Shown here: piece after piece, positions 8,064 to 16,537 of the stretch
Position numbering within the stretch: the first letter of the stretch is position 1
How the letters are laid out: each line of letters opens with the position of its first letter
Assembly: GCF_900107435.1 (NCBI RefSeq)
Contig: NZ_FNPZ01000001.1
Span: forward strand, 778,960-842,959
DNA length: 64,000 nucleotides
Reading direction: 5' to 3'
From: Herbiconiux ginsengi
Lineage (GTDB): Bacteria; Actinomycetota; Actinomycetes; Actinomycetales; Microbacteriaceae
The notes under the pieces: generated by a model
What the model was told of the DNA's origin: nothing
The model's input: the letters and a program-made list of their open reading frames with translations, nothing else
The model's database searches: none
Translations under genes and position numbers: made by a program

Positions 8064-9443
8064 TCAGCGCAGCGGCACCCGCACGTCGACGCCGCCCTCT
8101 TCCGTGAGGCGGGTGCGCAGACGGGCCACCGTGGGTGCGGGCACGAATCCGCCCGCGAACAGGGCCTCTCCTTGGCGGAAGGCCGGCGAGCGCTCGAGCA
8201 GAGCGGCCGGCGCGAAGCCGAAGACGGTGGCGAGCTCGGCCAGGTCGACGGGCGAGCTCATCTTCATCAACGCCAGGTTGTCGCACTGCGACAGGATGCT
8301 CGGATGCACTTTCGACGGCCGTTGCGTCGACAGCAGCAACCAGAGCCCGAATTTGCGCCCCTCGGCGGCGATCTGCACGATGCGGTCGCGCACGGCGCGG
8401 GCGAGCGGGCTCTCCGCATCCGGTGAGCAGAGGTTGTGCGCCTCGTCGATCACGATCAGGATCGGGCGTCGGCTCTCCCGTTTGGCCCAGAGGTCGTCGA
8501 GCACCGACAGCGCCACCACGAGGTGCTCGTCGGGGAAGGTGAAGCCGCCGATGTCGAGCACGGTGGCGTCGGGGCGCTCCTCGAGCGCATCCGTCACCGC
8601 CTCGGTCTCGCCCGACCAGAGGTCCCAGTCGAGCAGGCGCAGGTTCTCGATGCGCAGAGCCAGCGCGACCGCAGCCGGCTCGCCGGTGGCGCGCAGTCGC
8701 GGGATGATCTGGTCCTGCTCCTCGATGCCGTACTCGCGTTCGAGGTGCATGAGTGCGTTGTACTCGGCGCGGTCGGTCAGCGGATCGATGCCGAGCACCG
8801 CGGCGCGGGAGCGCATGCCCAGTTCGGTGAAGCGCACCCGGAGCGGATCTCCGCCGGCGTGCTCGGGGCGCAGCACCCGGATGCGCCGGCTCGCGAGGGC
8901 GGCCTGTTCGTCGGTGGCCGTCTCGGTGCTCTCCCGCAGCTCCTGCAGACGCACGAAGTCGGCGTTGGGATCGAACACCACGATCGGCAGCCGGGTCGAC
9001 ACCAGCAATTGCTCGAGCACGACGCCGAGCGCGTAGGTCTTGCCCGATCCGCTCTGCCCGCACCAGAAGGTGTGCCGGTTGAAGCGGCCCGGGACGAGTC
9101 GCGCGGCCACCTCGGGCGACTCGTTCAGGCGGCCGATCGCCAGGGTGGCGCCGGCGTCGGCGAAGATGCGGTCGATCGCGTCGTCGTCGGCTTCGGCCAT
9201 CTCGGCGCTGCGGAACGGGGCGCCGACCCGGCTGACCATCCCGCCGTCGGCGCTCAGTCGGCCGAGCAGACGACCGGTGCCGGAGTGCCCGCCGTCGGCC
9301 GTGACCTCGACCGCGTCGACCTGCCCGAGCTGAACGCCCTCACCGGGCTCGGTGAACGCGACGAAGCTGCCGGCCACGAACGGCGTCCCGTCCGGATCGT
9401 CGAAGTAAAACGAACGTCCATCCAGCGACGATCCCTGTGTCAT
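8064..9443 (-). CDS. HerA-like/DUF87 P-loop ATPase
   Basis: A 459-residue ATPase of the HerA/FtsK superfamily. Walker A is GQSGSGKT at residues 129-136. Walker B is ILIVIDEAHNL, followed by an RKFGLWLLLSTQRPSKV segment with the arginine and glutamine motifs of HerA-type translocases. Residues 1-100 form a beta-rich HAS-barrel-like domain. It starts at ATG 9443. No NurA nuclease or Mre11 is adjacent, so it is a lone copy. It may act in DNA processing, export or defence; the sequence does not decide which. Confidence 0.85.
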   Translation of the reverse strand: MTQGSSLDGRSFYFDDPDGTPFVAGSFVAFTEPGEGVQLGQVDAVEVTADGGHSGTGRLLGRLSADGGMVSRVGAPFRSAEMAEADDDAIDRIFADAGATLAIGRLNESPEVAARLVPGRFNRHTFWCGQSGSGKTYALGVVLEQLLVSTRLPIVVFDPNADFVRLQELRESTETATDEQAALASRRIRVLRPEHAGGDPLRVRFTELGMRSRAAVLGIDPLTDRAEYNALMHLEREYGIEEQDQIIPRLRATGEPAAVALALRIENLRLLDWDLWSGETEAVTDALEERPDATVLDIGGFTFPDEHLVVALSVLDDLWAKRESRRPILIVIDEAHNLCSPDAESPLARAVRDRIVQIAAEGRKFGLWLLLSTQRPSKVHPSILSQCDNLALMKMSSPVDLAELATVFGFAPAALLERSPAFRQGEALFAGGFVPAPTVARLRTRLTEEGGVDVRVPLR

Positions 9444-9666
9444 TCGGTGCTCCTCAGCGTGGCACCGATGCCGGTGCGGGCAGGAAATCAGGGTACCGCT
9501 TCGCACTTTCCCTCGCCCGACCCGCGGTGAGGCCGAGGCCGGAGGGTCCGACCGCAGGCCGGGCTCTCCGACCTCAGCCGAACATGTCGCCCGGCGCCGC
9601 AGTGGCGGCGGCGCCGGCAATAAGCGCGCGACTGACCGCAGGCCAGCCGCGCGCGAGAATGTACCC

Positions 9667-10797
9667 ATGCAGTGCTCCTACTTCGACGCCGGGCTCTGCC
9701 GCTCGTGCACGCAGATGGGGCAGCCCTACACCGAGCAGCTCGCCGCCAAAGACCACCGCTGCCGAGAGCTGCTGGCCGGGTTCGGGCCCATCGAATGGCT
9801 GCCCCCCGTGGCGAGCCACGAGAGCGGCTATCGCAACAAGGCCAAGATGGTCGTCGGCGGCTCCGTCGAGCAACCCACGTTGGGCATCCTCGACGGCCGC
9901 GGCCGCGGGGTCGACCTGCAGGGTTGCGGCATCCTGGAGCCGGGGATCCAGGATGCGCTGCCGACGCTCGCTGCGTTCGTCACGAGGAGCGGTCTCGTGC
10001 CCTACGACGTGCCGAACCGGCATGGCGAGCTGAAGTTCGTGCTCGTCACGGAGGCGCCCAGCGGGGAGCTGATGGTGCGGTTCGTGGTGCGCAGCGAGGA
10101 GTCGGTCGCGCGCATCCGTCAGCACCTCCCGTGGCTGCAGGAGCGGCTGCCGCGGGCCGTGGTGGTCTCGGTGAACCTCCTGCCCGAGCACAAGGCGGTG
10201 GTGGAGGGCGACCGCGAGATCGTACTGACCGAGCGCGCCACCCTCACGATGCGCCTCGGCGATGTGGCGCTGCACCTGCGCCCGCAGAGCTTCTTCCAGA
10301 CCAACACCGCCGTGGCCGAGCAGCTCTACGCACAGGCGCGGGAGTGGGTCGACGAGAAGGCACCCGCGTCGGTCTGGGACCTGTACTGCGGGGTCGGCGG
10401 CTTCGCGCTGCACGTGGCGGCGCCCGGTCGGCGAGTGCTCGGCATCGAGACGAGCGCCGATGCGGTGGCGAGCGCACGGCTGAGCGCCGAGGAGGCGGGA
10501 CTGACCGACGTGCGCTTCGAGGTGGGCGATGCGACGGCCGACCTGGGTGAGCCCGACGTCCACCGGTCCCCCGACCTCGTGATCGTGAACCCGCCCCGCC
10601 GCGGCATCGGGCCCGACCTGGCCGCCCGGCTCGACGCATCCGGAGCCCGCACCGTGATCTATTCGAGCTGCAACCCCGTCTCGCTCGCGAAAGACCTCGC
10701 GGCCATGCCGTCGTTCGCGGTGCGGCGGGCGCGGGTGCTCGACATGTTCCCGCAGACCGCGCACCTCGAGGTGGTCACGCTGCTCGAGCGCCGTTGA
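9667..10797 (+). CDS. rlmC: 23S rRNA (uracil-C5)-methyltransferase, RlmC type
   Basis: A 376-residue SAM-dependent methylase. The N-terminus has the CSYFDAGLCRSC iron-sulfur cysteines with a later GCGIL cysteine. There is no N-terminal TRAM domain, which distinguishes RlmC (U747 in E. coli) from RlmD. The C-terminal half has WDLYCGVGGFALHVA (SAM binding), VNPPRRG and the catalytic-cysteine motif YSSCNPVSLAKD. The start is ATG 9667. GAGAAT (9655-9660) ends 6 bases before it and there is no Shine-Dalgarno, so it is probably leaderless. Confidence 0.9.
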   Translation: MQCSYFDAGLCRSCTQMGQPYTEQLAAKDHRCRELLAGFGPIEWLPPVASHESGYRNKAKMVVGGSVEQPTLGILDGRGRGVDLQGCGILEPGIQDALPTLAAFVTRSGLVPYDVPNRHGELKFVLVTEAPSGELMVRFVVRSEESVARIRQHLPWLQERLPRAVVVSVNLLPEHKAVVEGDREIVLTERATLTMRLGDVALHLRPQSFFQTNTAVAEQLYAQAREWVDEKAPASVWDLYCGVGGFALHVAAPGRRVLGIETSADAVASARLSAEEAGLTDVRFEVGDATADLGEPDVHRSPDLVIVNPPRRGIGPDLAARLDASGARTVIYSSCNPVSLAKDLAAMPSFAVRRARVLDMFPQTAHLEVVTLLERR

Positions 10798-10837
10798 ACC
10801 CCTTTCCGGCGCGCGCCGATCGCAGTAGCGTCAGGCC

Positions 10838-11710
10838 ATGACCTTCAACGACGACTCGAAGCTCGACTCGCGCAAGGTCTCCAAGCGCGGGCGCAACGTG
10901 GCCATCGGCGGCGGGAGCGCGATCGTGGTGGTGGGGTTGTTCATCCTGTCGCAGGTGCTCGGCGTCGACCTCACGGGGTTCGCGGGCGGCGCGGGCAGCG
11001 GCACGCAGACCGAGGAGACCCTCGACTGCGAGAGTGGCGCAGACGCCAACGCCAGCACCGACTGCCTCATGGTGGGCGCCGCCAACTCGCTCGACGTCTA
11101 CTGGGCCGACACTGCGCCTGCCCTCGGCGTGCAGTACCGCTCGCCCGCCGACTTCGTGCTCTTCGAGCAGGCCACGAGCACCGGATGCGGCCAGGCCTCG
11201 AGCGCGACCGGCCCCTTCTACTGCCCGCCCGACGAGACGATCTACGTCGACACCTCCTTCTTCGACGAGCTGCGCAGCCGGTTCGGAGCGTCGGGCGGAA
11301 CCCTCTCGCAGATGTACGTCGTGGCGCACGAGTGGGGGCATCACATCCAGCAGCTCGCGGGCATCCTGAGCAGCACCGATCACTCGCTCACCGGACCGGC
11401 CTCCGATTCGGTGCGCACCGAGCTGCAGGCCGACTGCTTCGCGGGCGCCTGGACCGGGGCCGCCTCGACGATCGAAGACGAGAACGGCGTCACCTTCCTC
11501 GAACCGGTGACCCGCGAGCAGATCGCGGATGCGCTGAACGCCGCCTCCGTGATCGGCGACGACCGCATCCAGCAGCAGAGCAGCGGTCAGGTCGACCCGG
11601 AGAGCTGGACCCACGGATCGAGCGCGTCGCGGCAGCACTGGTTCGAGACGGGTCTCACCGGCGGACCCGGCGCCTGCGACACCTTCAGCGTGCCCGCCGC
11701 GCAGCTCTGA
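10838..11710 (+). CDS. Neutral zinc metallopeptidase (YpfJ family), membrane-anchored
   Basis: A 290-residue protein with a short cytoplasmic N-terminus, one membrane segment at about residues 25-47 (AIVVVGLFILSQVLGV) and an extracellular peptidase domain. The zinc motif HEWGHH lies near residue 165, followed by the ELQADCFAG segment of the putative neutral zinc metallopeptidase family (PF04228). The substrate is unknown. The start is ATG 10838, with TAGCGT (10826-10831) ending 6 bases upstream and no ribosome site, so it is likely leaderless. Confidence 0.88.
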   Translation: MTFNDDSKLDSRKVSKRGRNVAIGGGSAIVVVGLFILSQVLGVDLTGFAGGAGSGTQTEETLDCESGADANASTDCLMVGAANSLDVYWADTAPALGVQYRSPADFVLFEQATSTGCGQASSATGPFYCPPDETIYVDTSFFDELRSRFGASGGTLSQMYVVAHEWGHHIQQLAGILSSTDHSLTGPASDSVRTELQADCFAGAWTGAASTIEDENGVTFLEPVTREQIADALNAASVIGDDRIQQQSSGQVDPESWTHGSSASRQHWFETGLTGGPGACDTFSVPAAQL

Positions 11711-11776
11711 CCCCGCCCGGAATCGTGAGGCGCGCTCGATTGGCGGGCGGCCCGGCGCGTGCTTAGGCTCGATGGG

Positions 11777-12142
11777 GTGAGCACGAACGAGCACCTTCCC
11801 CGCGGGCGGGCGAGCCTCGAGGTGCTGCGCGCCGAGGCGGCCGACGAACTCGACACGATCGTGCACGAGCGGTTGCTGGCGGGTGAGGATCCGTGGGACT
11901 TCATGGACGACCTGCCCACCGTCGACGAACTGGTGGTCTACCTGCTGCGCGCCGACAACATCAACGAGAACGGCGGCCGTCGACCCGGATCGGCCCGCGA
12001 CTACCGCGTGCTGCGCCAGATCGCGCTCGACCACCCGGGCCTCACCCGCGCGGTGTGGCGGCTGATCGGCACGCAGGGCGCGCATCCGGAGGGCTCGGCC
12101 GCGTCAGCCGGGCGCCGCACCGGGGGCACCGGCGCCGCCTGA
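11777..12142 (+). CDS. Conserved actinobacterial protein of unknown function
   Basis: A 121-residue, probably helical soluble protein. It has a central acidic stretch (DPWDFMDDLPTVDELVVYLL) and a conserved-looking RADNINENGGRRPGSARDY segment, then a low-complexity Gly/Ala tail. I do not recognise a catalytic motif; no function is proposed. The start is GTG 11777. TAGGCT (11764-11769) ends 7 bases before it, the same -10/start arrangement as gntK, indicating a leaderless message. Confidence 0.75.
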   Translation: MSTNEHLPRGRASLEVLRAEAADELDTIVHERLLAGEDPWDFMDDLPTVDELVVYLLRADNINENGGRRPGSARDYRVLRQIALDHPGLTRAVWRLIGTQGAHPEGSAASAGRRTGGTGAA

Positions 12143-12275
12143 TCCACCCCGCCCGCCGCCGTGGTCGGCGGGTATCCGAGTTCGGTGTGAATCGCCGCAG
12201 AGCTCCCTGATTCGGGGTGGTGGTGGGCGCCCGTTCTCGGAAGGGTGGGGAGCTCCCAACCGGAAGGAGAGCCCG

Positions 12276-12572
12276 ATGCTCACCCTCACCGAGAACGCCG
12301 GCGCCGTGGTCAAGAACCTCGCCGACCGCACGCTCGCCGCATCCGGCGACGTCGACACCGCGACCGAAGGTGGACTGCGCATCTCCACCGCCGAGCGCGA
12401 GAACTTCGAGGTGGCCGTCGCGCCGCGTCCGCATCCGACCGATCAGGTCGTGGAGAGTTCCGGCGCCCGGGTCTATCTCGAACCGGAGGCGGCGGATGCG
12501 CTGAGCGACAAAGTGCTCGACGCCCAGGTCGACGCCAACGGATCGGTGCACTTCACCCTCGGCGTGCAGTAG
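12276..12572 (+). CDS. HesB/IscA-like protein lacking the cluster cysteines
   Basis: A 98-residue protein with the A-type carrier fold signature (LTLTENAGAVVKNL at the start, GLRIS, then VYLEPEAADALSD and a short C-terminal strand). True IscA/HesB proteins ligate iron-sulfur clusters through one Cys near residue 35-40 and a C-terminal Cys-Gly-Cys; this protein contains no cysteine at all. It therefore cannot be a conventional Fe-S carrier, and any 'iron-sulfur assembly' name should be treated with care. The ribosome site GGAAGGAGAG precedes ATG 12276. Confidence 0.8.
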   Translation: MLTLTENAGAVVKNLADRTLAASGDVDTATEGGLRISTAERENFEVAVAPRPHPTDQVVESSGARVYLEPEAADALSDKVLDAQVDANGSVHFTLGVQ

Positions 12573-12590
12573 CCCACCCCGCCACACCCC

Positions 12591-12653
12591 TCGCGACCCG
12601 CCATAATCCGCCCCCTTCCACACCATTTCGGGGCAGATTTTGGCGGGTCGCGA
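12591..12653. terminator. 24-bp inverted repeat between convergent genes
   Basis: Arms 12591-12614 and 12630-12653 (TCGCGACCCGCCA...GCCCC against its complement) match at 22 of 24 positions with a 15-base loop. It separates the HesB-like gene (+) from the small gene at 12667 (-), so it can serve as a bidirectional terminator. Confidence 0.65.
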
Positions 12654-12666
12654 TGCGTGAGGCAGG

Positions 12667-12930
12667 TCAGCGACGGAAGGCGCCGACGAGGCGCTGCCAG
12701 GGGGAAGGCTTCTCGGGTGCCGGGAGCAGGCCCGAGAGCTCCTGCACCTGCACGTGCTCGGTGAGGAGCACCGTTCCGGCCTCGGGGCGCACCGCTGCCG
12801 CGCCGCCGCCGCTCAACGAAGGCTTGCCGCGCTCGACCCAACTGAGATACGCGGCATACGGATCGGACGAGTCCTGTTCGGCGACCACGGCAGGCTGAGA
12901 CGAAACGCTACGTCGGTAGTGTCTGCCCAT
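12667..12930 (-). CDS. Small hypothetical protein
   Basis: An 87-residue basic protein with an Arg-rich N-terminus (MGRHYRRSVSSQ), a DSSDPYAAYLSWVERGKPSL segment and a C-terminal PWQRLVGAFRR. No known domain is recognised. The start is well supported: AGGAGG lies 7 bases before ATG 12930. It ends next to the bidirectional terminator at 12591-12653. Function unknown. Confidence 0.7.
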   Translation of the reverse strand: MGRHYRRSVSSQPAVVAEQDSSDPYAAYLSWVERGKPSLSGGGAAAVRPEAGTVLLTEHVQVQELSGLLPAPEKPSPWQRLVGAFRR

Positions 12931-13072
12931 CCCAATCCTCCTACGAGAATCGTCCCGCGTTCGGGGGCATTTCGCACCACACGCTTCGATTCGTTACCAG
13001 TTCGTTTCATGTGTACAGCACGAAACGCCGCGCGCCATCGCCCGACGAGCACCGCAGCTCAGCGCGACGGCA

Positions 13073-13237
13073 TCACGCGGAGAGGCGCAGCAACTCCTCG
13101 TGCTCGATGACGTCGAAACCGACCACGACGCCGTCTCCACGGCACTCGATGCACAGCTCGACCAGATCGTCGACGAGGGCCTGCATCGGGTCGGCTCCTG
13201 ACCCCTCACAGCGTTCGCAGATCTCCATGTTGTTCAT
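13073..13237 (-). CDS. Small double CxxCxGxG zinc-ribbon-like protein
   Basis: A 54-residue protein with two DnaJ-type CxxCxGxG knuckles: CERCEGSG (residues 7-14) and CIECRGDG (29-36), separated by an acidic helix. Four cysteines in this spacing usually bind one zinc. The C-terminus is an acidic helix (VIEHEELLRL). The start is taken as ATG 13237; ATG 13246 is possible. On the minus strand CACAAT (13245-13250) ends 7 bases before ATG 13237, which favours this start and a leaderless message. Function unknown. Confidence 0.65.
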   Translation of the reverse strand: MNNMEICERCEGSGADPMQALVDDLVELCIECRGDGVVVGFDVIEHEELLRLSA

Positions 13238-13444
13238 GTGGCCCATTGTGCGCCGCACCACCGACATTGGAAGCGCCCACGCCGCAAGACCCCGTTTCCA
13301 CGGGCGCGCCCATCCGATGCCGCGCCCACGGCCGTGCGCCCATGACTCTCGCTCGAGGCGAGTCGCGACTGGTTCGCCGCGCTGTTGCGGGTGGGGTCGG
13401 GGGAGGGCGCGGCCGGCCCGTGATCCGGATGCGACACTGGTCGG

Positions 13445-13948
13445 ATGGAACCGATCACCCCCGAATGGGCGACCCGCGTCGAACGGCTCTGGGAACGCTT
13501 CGACGAGTTCGACGAGCAGGCCTTCGTAGCGGCCGTCGACGAACTGGCTGCAGAATTGCCCGACGACAGCACCGTCGCGGCCTTCGAACGGGCCGGTGCC
13601 CGCGATTCGACGGGGCGCACCGCCGAGGCGATACCGCTCTACCGAGCCGCCCTCGCAACGGGTCCGGATGCCGCAGCGCTCGACCCTTCGCGTCGCCGGC
13701 AGGCCACCATCCAGCTCGCCAGCTCGTTGCGCGCCCTCGGCCACGCGGAGGAGAGCGTCGAGCTGCTGGCTGCGGAGAGCCGCCAGCCGTCCGACGAGCT
13801 GGACGACGCGGTGACCGGCTTCCTCGCCCTCGCACTGGCGGATGCCGGCCGCGAGCGGGAGGCGCTCGCGGTGGCGCTCACCGCACTCTCCGGCCACCTC
13901 ACCCGGTATCGCCGATCGCTCACGGCCTACGCCTCCGAGCTCGCCTGA
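13445..13948 (+). CDS. Tetratricopeptide-repeat protein
   Basis: A 167-residue all-helical protein. Helix pairs such as DSTGRTAEAIPLYRAALATG (about 54-73), RRRQATIQLASSLRALGHAE and FLALALADAGREREALAV (about 122-139) fit TPR repeats of the small TPR_5 type common in actinobacteria. It is probably a cytoplasmic protein-interaction module. The start is ATG 13445; GACACT (13433-13438) lies 6 bases upstream and there is no Shine-Dalgarno. Confidence 0.8.
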   Translation: MEPITPEWATRVERLWERFDEFDEQAFVAAVDELAAELPDDSTVAAFERAGARDSTGRTAEAIPLYRAALATGPDAAALDPSRRRQATIQLASSLRALGHAEESVELLAAESRQPSDELDDAVTGFLALALADAGREREALAVALTALSGHLTRYRRSLTAYASELA

Positions 13949-14133
13949 TCACCGCGTCGGATGCGCCGCACGGGCCTCCCGCACCGCTGCGACCGCCGAT
14001 GGGGAGACCTCCCCATCGCGGCCCGCACGCAGCTCGCCTACTCTCGACAAGCGCCACATCATGACGAACGAGGACTCCATGCGACACCCACGCCGACGAG
14101 CCGACACTCGACGACCTCCTCTGGGAGCTCGAC

Positions 14134-14409
14134 GTGACCACGGCGCGCCTGGACTCGCAGGAGTCGTCGGCCTCGGCACGTCTGGTGGCCGAGGTGCCCC
14201 GGGCCCAAGCGCCGCAGGACAAGGCACCCCGGACCGGGGGCGCCCGCAGCCGCAAGCCCGCGAAGCCTCCGAGGCGCGGCCGATTCCACCGCCCCGAGCT
14301 CGAGTCCCGCTGGGAGCGCCTATCGCGCAACCGCATGGTGCAGGCCGCGTCGGGCACGACCCTTCTCGCGGGCACGGCTGTGCTCGTCGTGGTGGCGCTC
14401 GGCCGCTGA
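14134..14409 (+). CDS. Small protein with C-terminal membrane anchor (start uncertain)
   Basis: A 91-residue protein if GTG 14134 is the start: a charged, Pro/Arg-rich N-terminal part and a single membrane segment at the end (GTTLLAGTAVLVVVALG). The frame is open back to 14065 and its translation (ADEPTLDDLLWELDVTTA) looks coding, but it has no start codon before 14134. Good ATGs exist at 14061 and 14079 in another frame. Either the start really is GTG 14134 or a one-base shift separates the true start from the body. No function is recognised. Confidence 0.55.
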   Translation: MTTARLDSQESSASARLVAEVPRAQAPQDKAPRTGGARSRKPAKPPRRGRFHRPELESRWERLSRNRMVQAASGTTLLAGTAVLVVVALGR

Positions 14410-14548
14410 GCCGGCGGCATCCGTCGGCGACACACGTCGACATCTGACATGCTCAGCAAACGCCCAGCCGATAGGGTCGGAGACAACCGGCCGTTCGAGC
14501 CGCGCCCCGGCGGCTTCGAGTCGCCCTCTTTCACCGTCGAAGAATCGG

Positions 14549-15331
14549 ATGGAACCAATGTCATATCCTGCTGCCCCCGAGCCCACAGAGCCCTCCCTCG
14601 CCGCGAAACTGATCGCCGAGGTCGCGGGAACCTTCCTGCTAGTGTTCGCCCTGGTCGGCGCCGCGACCTTCTCGGCCGTCTTCGGCGGCGACTCCAACCC
14701 GCTCGGTATCGGCTTCCTCGGTGTGGCGCTCACGCTCGGCCTCACCGTGATGATCGGCGCCTACGCCTTCGGCCCCATCTCGGGCGGCCACTTCAACCCG
14801 GCGGTGACGCTCGGCCTCGCCGCCGGCGGCCGCTTCGCCTGGAAGGACACGATCGGCTACATCGTGGCCCAGCTCGTGGGCGGCATCCTCGGCGCCACCG
14901 CGGTCTTCGCGCTCGCGTCGGGCGGCCCCGACGGCTTCCTCGACAAGGCCGTCGCCGGCGGATTCGTGTCCAACGGATTCGGCGAGCACTCCCCCGGCGG
15001 CTTCGGCCTCGGCTCCGCCATCGCGGCCGAGATCATCATCACCTTCGTGTTCCTGCTGGTGATCCTGAGCGTCACCCACGTGCGCGCGGTGCACGGCTTC
15101 GCCCCCATCGCCATCGGCCTGACGCTCACCATCATGCTGCTCGTGACCATCCCGATCGACAACGCCTCGCTCAACCCGGCGCGCTCGATCGCCACCGCGA
15201 TCTATGGCGGCGGCGACTGGCTCGCGCAGCTCTGGGTGTTCATCGTGTTCCCGATCGTGGGTGCGCTGATCGCCGGTTTCACCTACAAGTTCCTGTTCGA
15301 CAGCGTGAAGAAGCTGCCGGCGCAGAACTGA
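14549..15331 (+). CDS. Aquaporin (MIP family, AqpZ-like)
   Basis: A 260-residue channel with six membrane segments and the two half-helix NPA boxes: SGGHFNPAVTLG (about residue 77) and ASLNPARSIATA (about 212). The selectivity-filter pattern is closer to water-selective AqpZ than to glycerol facilitators, but the insertion GFLDKAVAGGFVSNGFG is longer than in E. coli AqpZ. Two in-frame starts are possible, ATG 14549 and ATG 14558 (MSYPAAPEP). It lies alone, with no glycerol genes nearby. Confidence 0.92.
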   Translation: MEPMSYPAAPEPTEPSLAAKLIAEVAGTFLLVFALVGAATFSAVFGGDSNPLGIGFLGVALTLGLTVMIGAYAFGPISGGHFNPAVTLGLAAGGRFAWKDTIGYIVAQLVGGILGATAVFALASGGPDGFLDKAVAGGFVSNGFGEHSPGGFGLGSAIAAEIIITFVFLLVILSVTHVRAVHGFAPIAIGLTLTIMLLVTIPIDNASLNPARSIATAIYGGGDWLAQLWVFIVFPIVGALIAGFTYKFLFDSVKKLPAQN

Positions 15332-15395
15332 CGCGATCCGTCCGGCAGGCCATCGGGCCCGGTCTGCCGGACGGATGCGGCACGTCGATCGGTCG

Positions 15396-15827
15396 TCAGA
15401 ACCGGTCGGTCAGCCGCTCCTGCAACTCCGCCATGAGCGCGCGGGAGAAATACGGGCAGGAGAGCCGGACGGATTCACCGAAGCTCTCGACCGTGATGGT
15501 GCGGCGCTCCGGCGACACTGTGAAGCGCACCTGCCCGCGGTGCCAGAGGAAGGTCTGGTGCCAGCCCATCGTGGCGTAGACCCAGACATCGCTGATCTCG
15601 AGCCGCGTGATGGTCTCGCGTTCATCGCGGAAGAGACCCGCCAGCGCCGAGGGCAGCAACCGCAGCGGGCTCGCCGCGAACACCCGCGTGGAGGTGGTGC
15701 CGCCGCGGGAGCTCCCGCTCGCCCCCGTTCCCGCCCCGGTGCTCGCCTCGAGCCAGGGCTCGGGTTCGCGTTCGGGCTCGGGGTCGCACGGGGTGTTCTC
15801 GGGGTTCTGATCTCGGGTGTTCACCAT
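15396..15827 (-). CDS. Hypothetical protein
   Basis: A 143-residue protein. The first 45 residues are Pro/Glu/Gly/Ser-rich and probably disordered. The rest reads as a compact alpha/beta domain (ETITRLEISDVWVYATMGWH, then GQVRFTVSPERRTITVESFG and a final amphipathic helix). No known family is recognised. It starts at ATG 15827 (or GTG 15824) and converges with the aquaporin gene. Function unknown. Confidence 0.6.
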   Translation of the reverse strand: MVNTRDQNPENTPCDPEPEREPEPWLEASTGAGTGASGSSRGGTTSTRVFAASPLRLLPSALAGLFRDERETITRLEISDVWVYATMGWHQTFLWHRGQVRFTVSPERRTITVESFGESVRLSCPYFSRALMAELQERLTDRF

Positions 15828-16122
15828 CGCCGCCCATCGCCATCATCGAATCTCGTCGGTTCGCTCGCTCGTCAGCTCGCGGAGAGGCGCAGCGCGTCGG
15901 GTGGGGGGATGGGGTACACGCCGTGCCGCGCCTCTCACCCGAAGAGACGCAGCCTTGGCCGATTCATGACGCGACTTCTCGAAAACGGCCGATCGCGGGC
16001 GTCGGAGCGCCGACCCGGGTGAAACCGCGCTGCGTGTCGCCGGCAGCTCTCACCCGTCGCCTGCCCCGCGGGAGCGATTCCACCCCTAGCCAGGGACGGG
16101 CCACCGGGCGTACAGTCACGCC

Positions 16123-16467
16123 ATGGTCACCGACGACCCCGTGCAGACGAACCCCGAGCACTACCGCACCCTCTGGGAGAACGAATTCGTGCGCGTGCTC
16201 GAATACCGCGACGAGGCCGGCGACAGCACGACGCCGCACGAGCATCCGAACAGCGTGATGGTGACTCTCAGCGCGTTCGCCCGGACCCTCTCGGCCGGCG
16301 GGCGGGAGTTCACCACGGAGCTCCCCGCGGGGCAGGCCGTGTGGCTGCCCGCGCAGAGACACTCGGGCGAGAACACCGGCTCCACGCCGACGCACACCAT
16401 CCTCGTCGAACTCAAGGGCGCGGCCGCCGGCGACCCCTCGGGCGGGAGTCTCGGTCCGGAGGTTTGA
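16123..16467 (+). CDS. Small cupin-domain protein
   Basis: A 114-residue single-domain cupin. Residues about 26-40 hold the metal-binding motif (DSTTPHEHPNSVMV, His-x-His) and about 70-85 the second motif (LPAGQAVWLPAQRHSGENTG). Such small cupins bind a metal and often act as sensors, isomerases or dioxygenase-like proteins; none can be chosen here. The start is ATG 16123, and TACAGT (16111-16116) ends 6 bases before it, so it is probably leaderless. The aldo/keto reductase follows after 70 bases with its own promoter-like element. Confidence 0.75.
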   Translation: MVTDDPVQTNPEHYRTLWENEFVRVLEYRDEAGDSTTPHEHPNSVMVTLSAFARTLSAGGREFTTELPAGQAVWLPAQRHSGENTGSTPTHTILVELKGAAAGDPSGGSLGPEV

Positions 16468-16537
16468 GACGGCTGGTGCCAGCCGCTCCGTTCGGATGCC
16501 TGGGCGGCCCGAGGGCGACGGCGATACAGTCGGAAGC

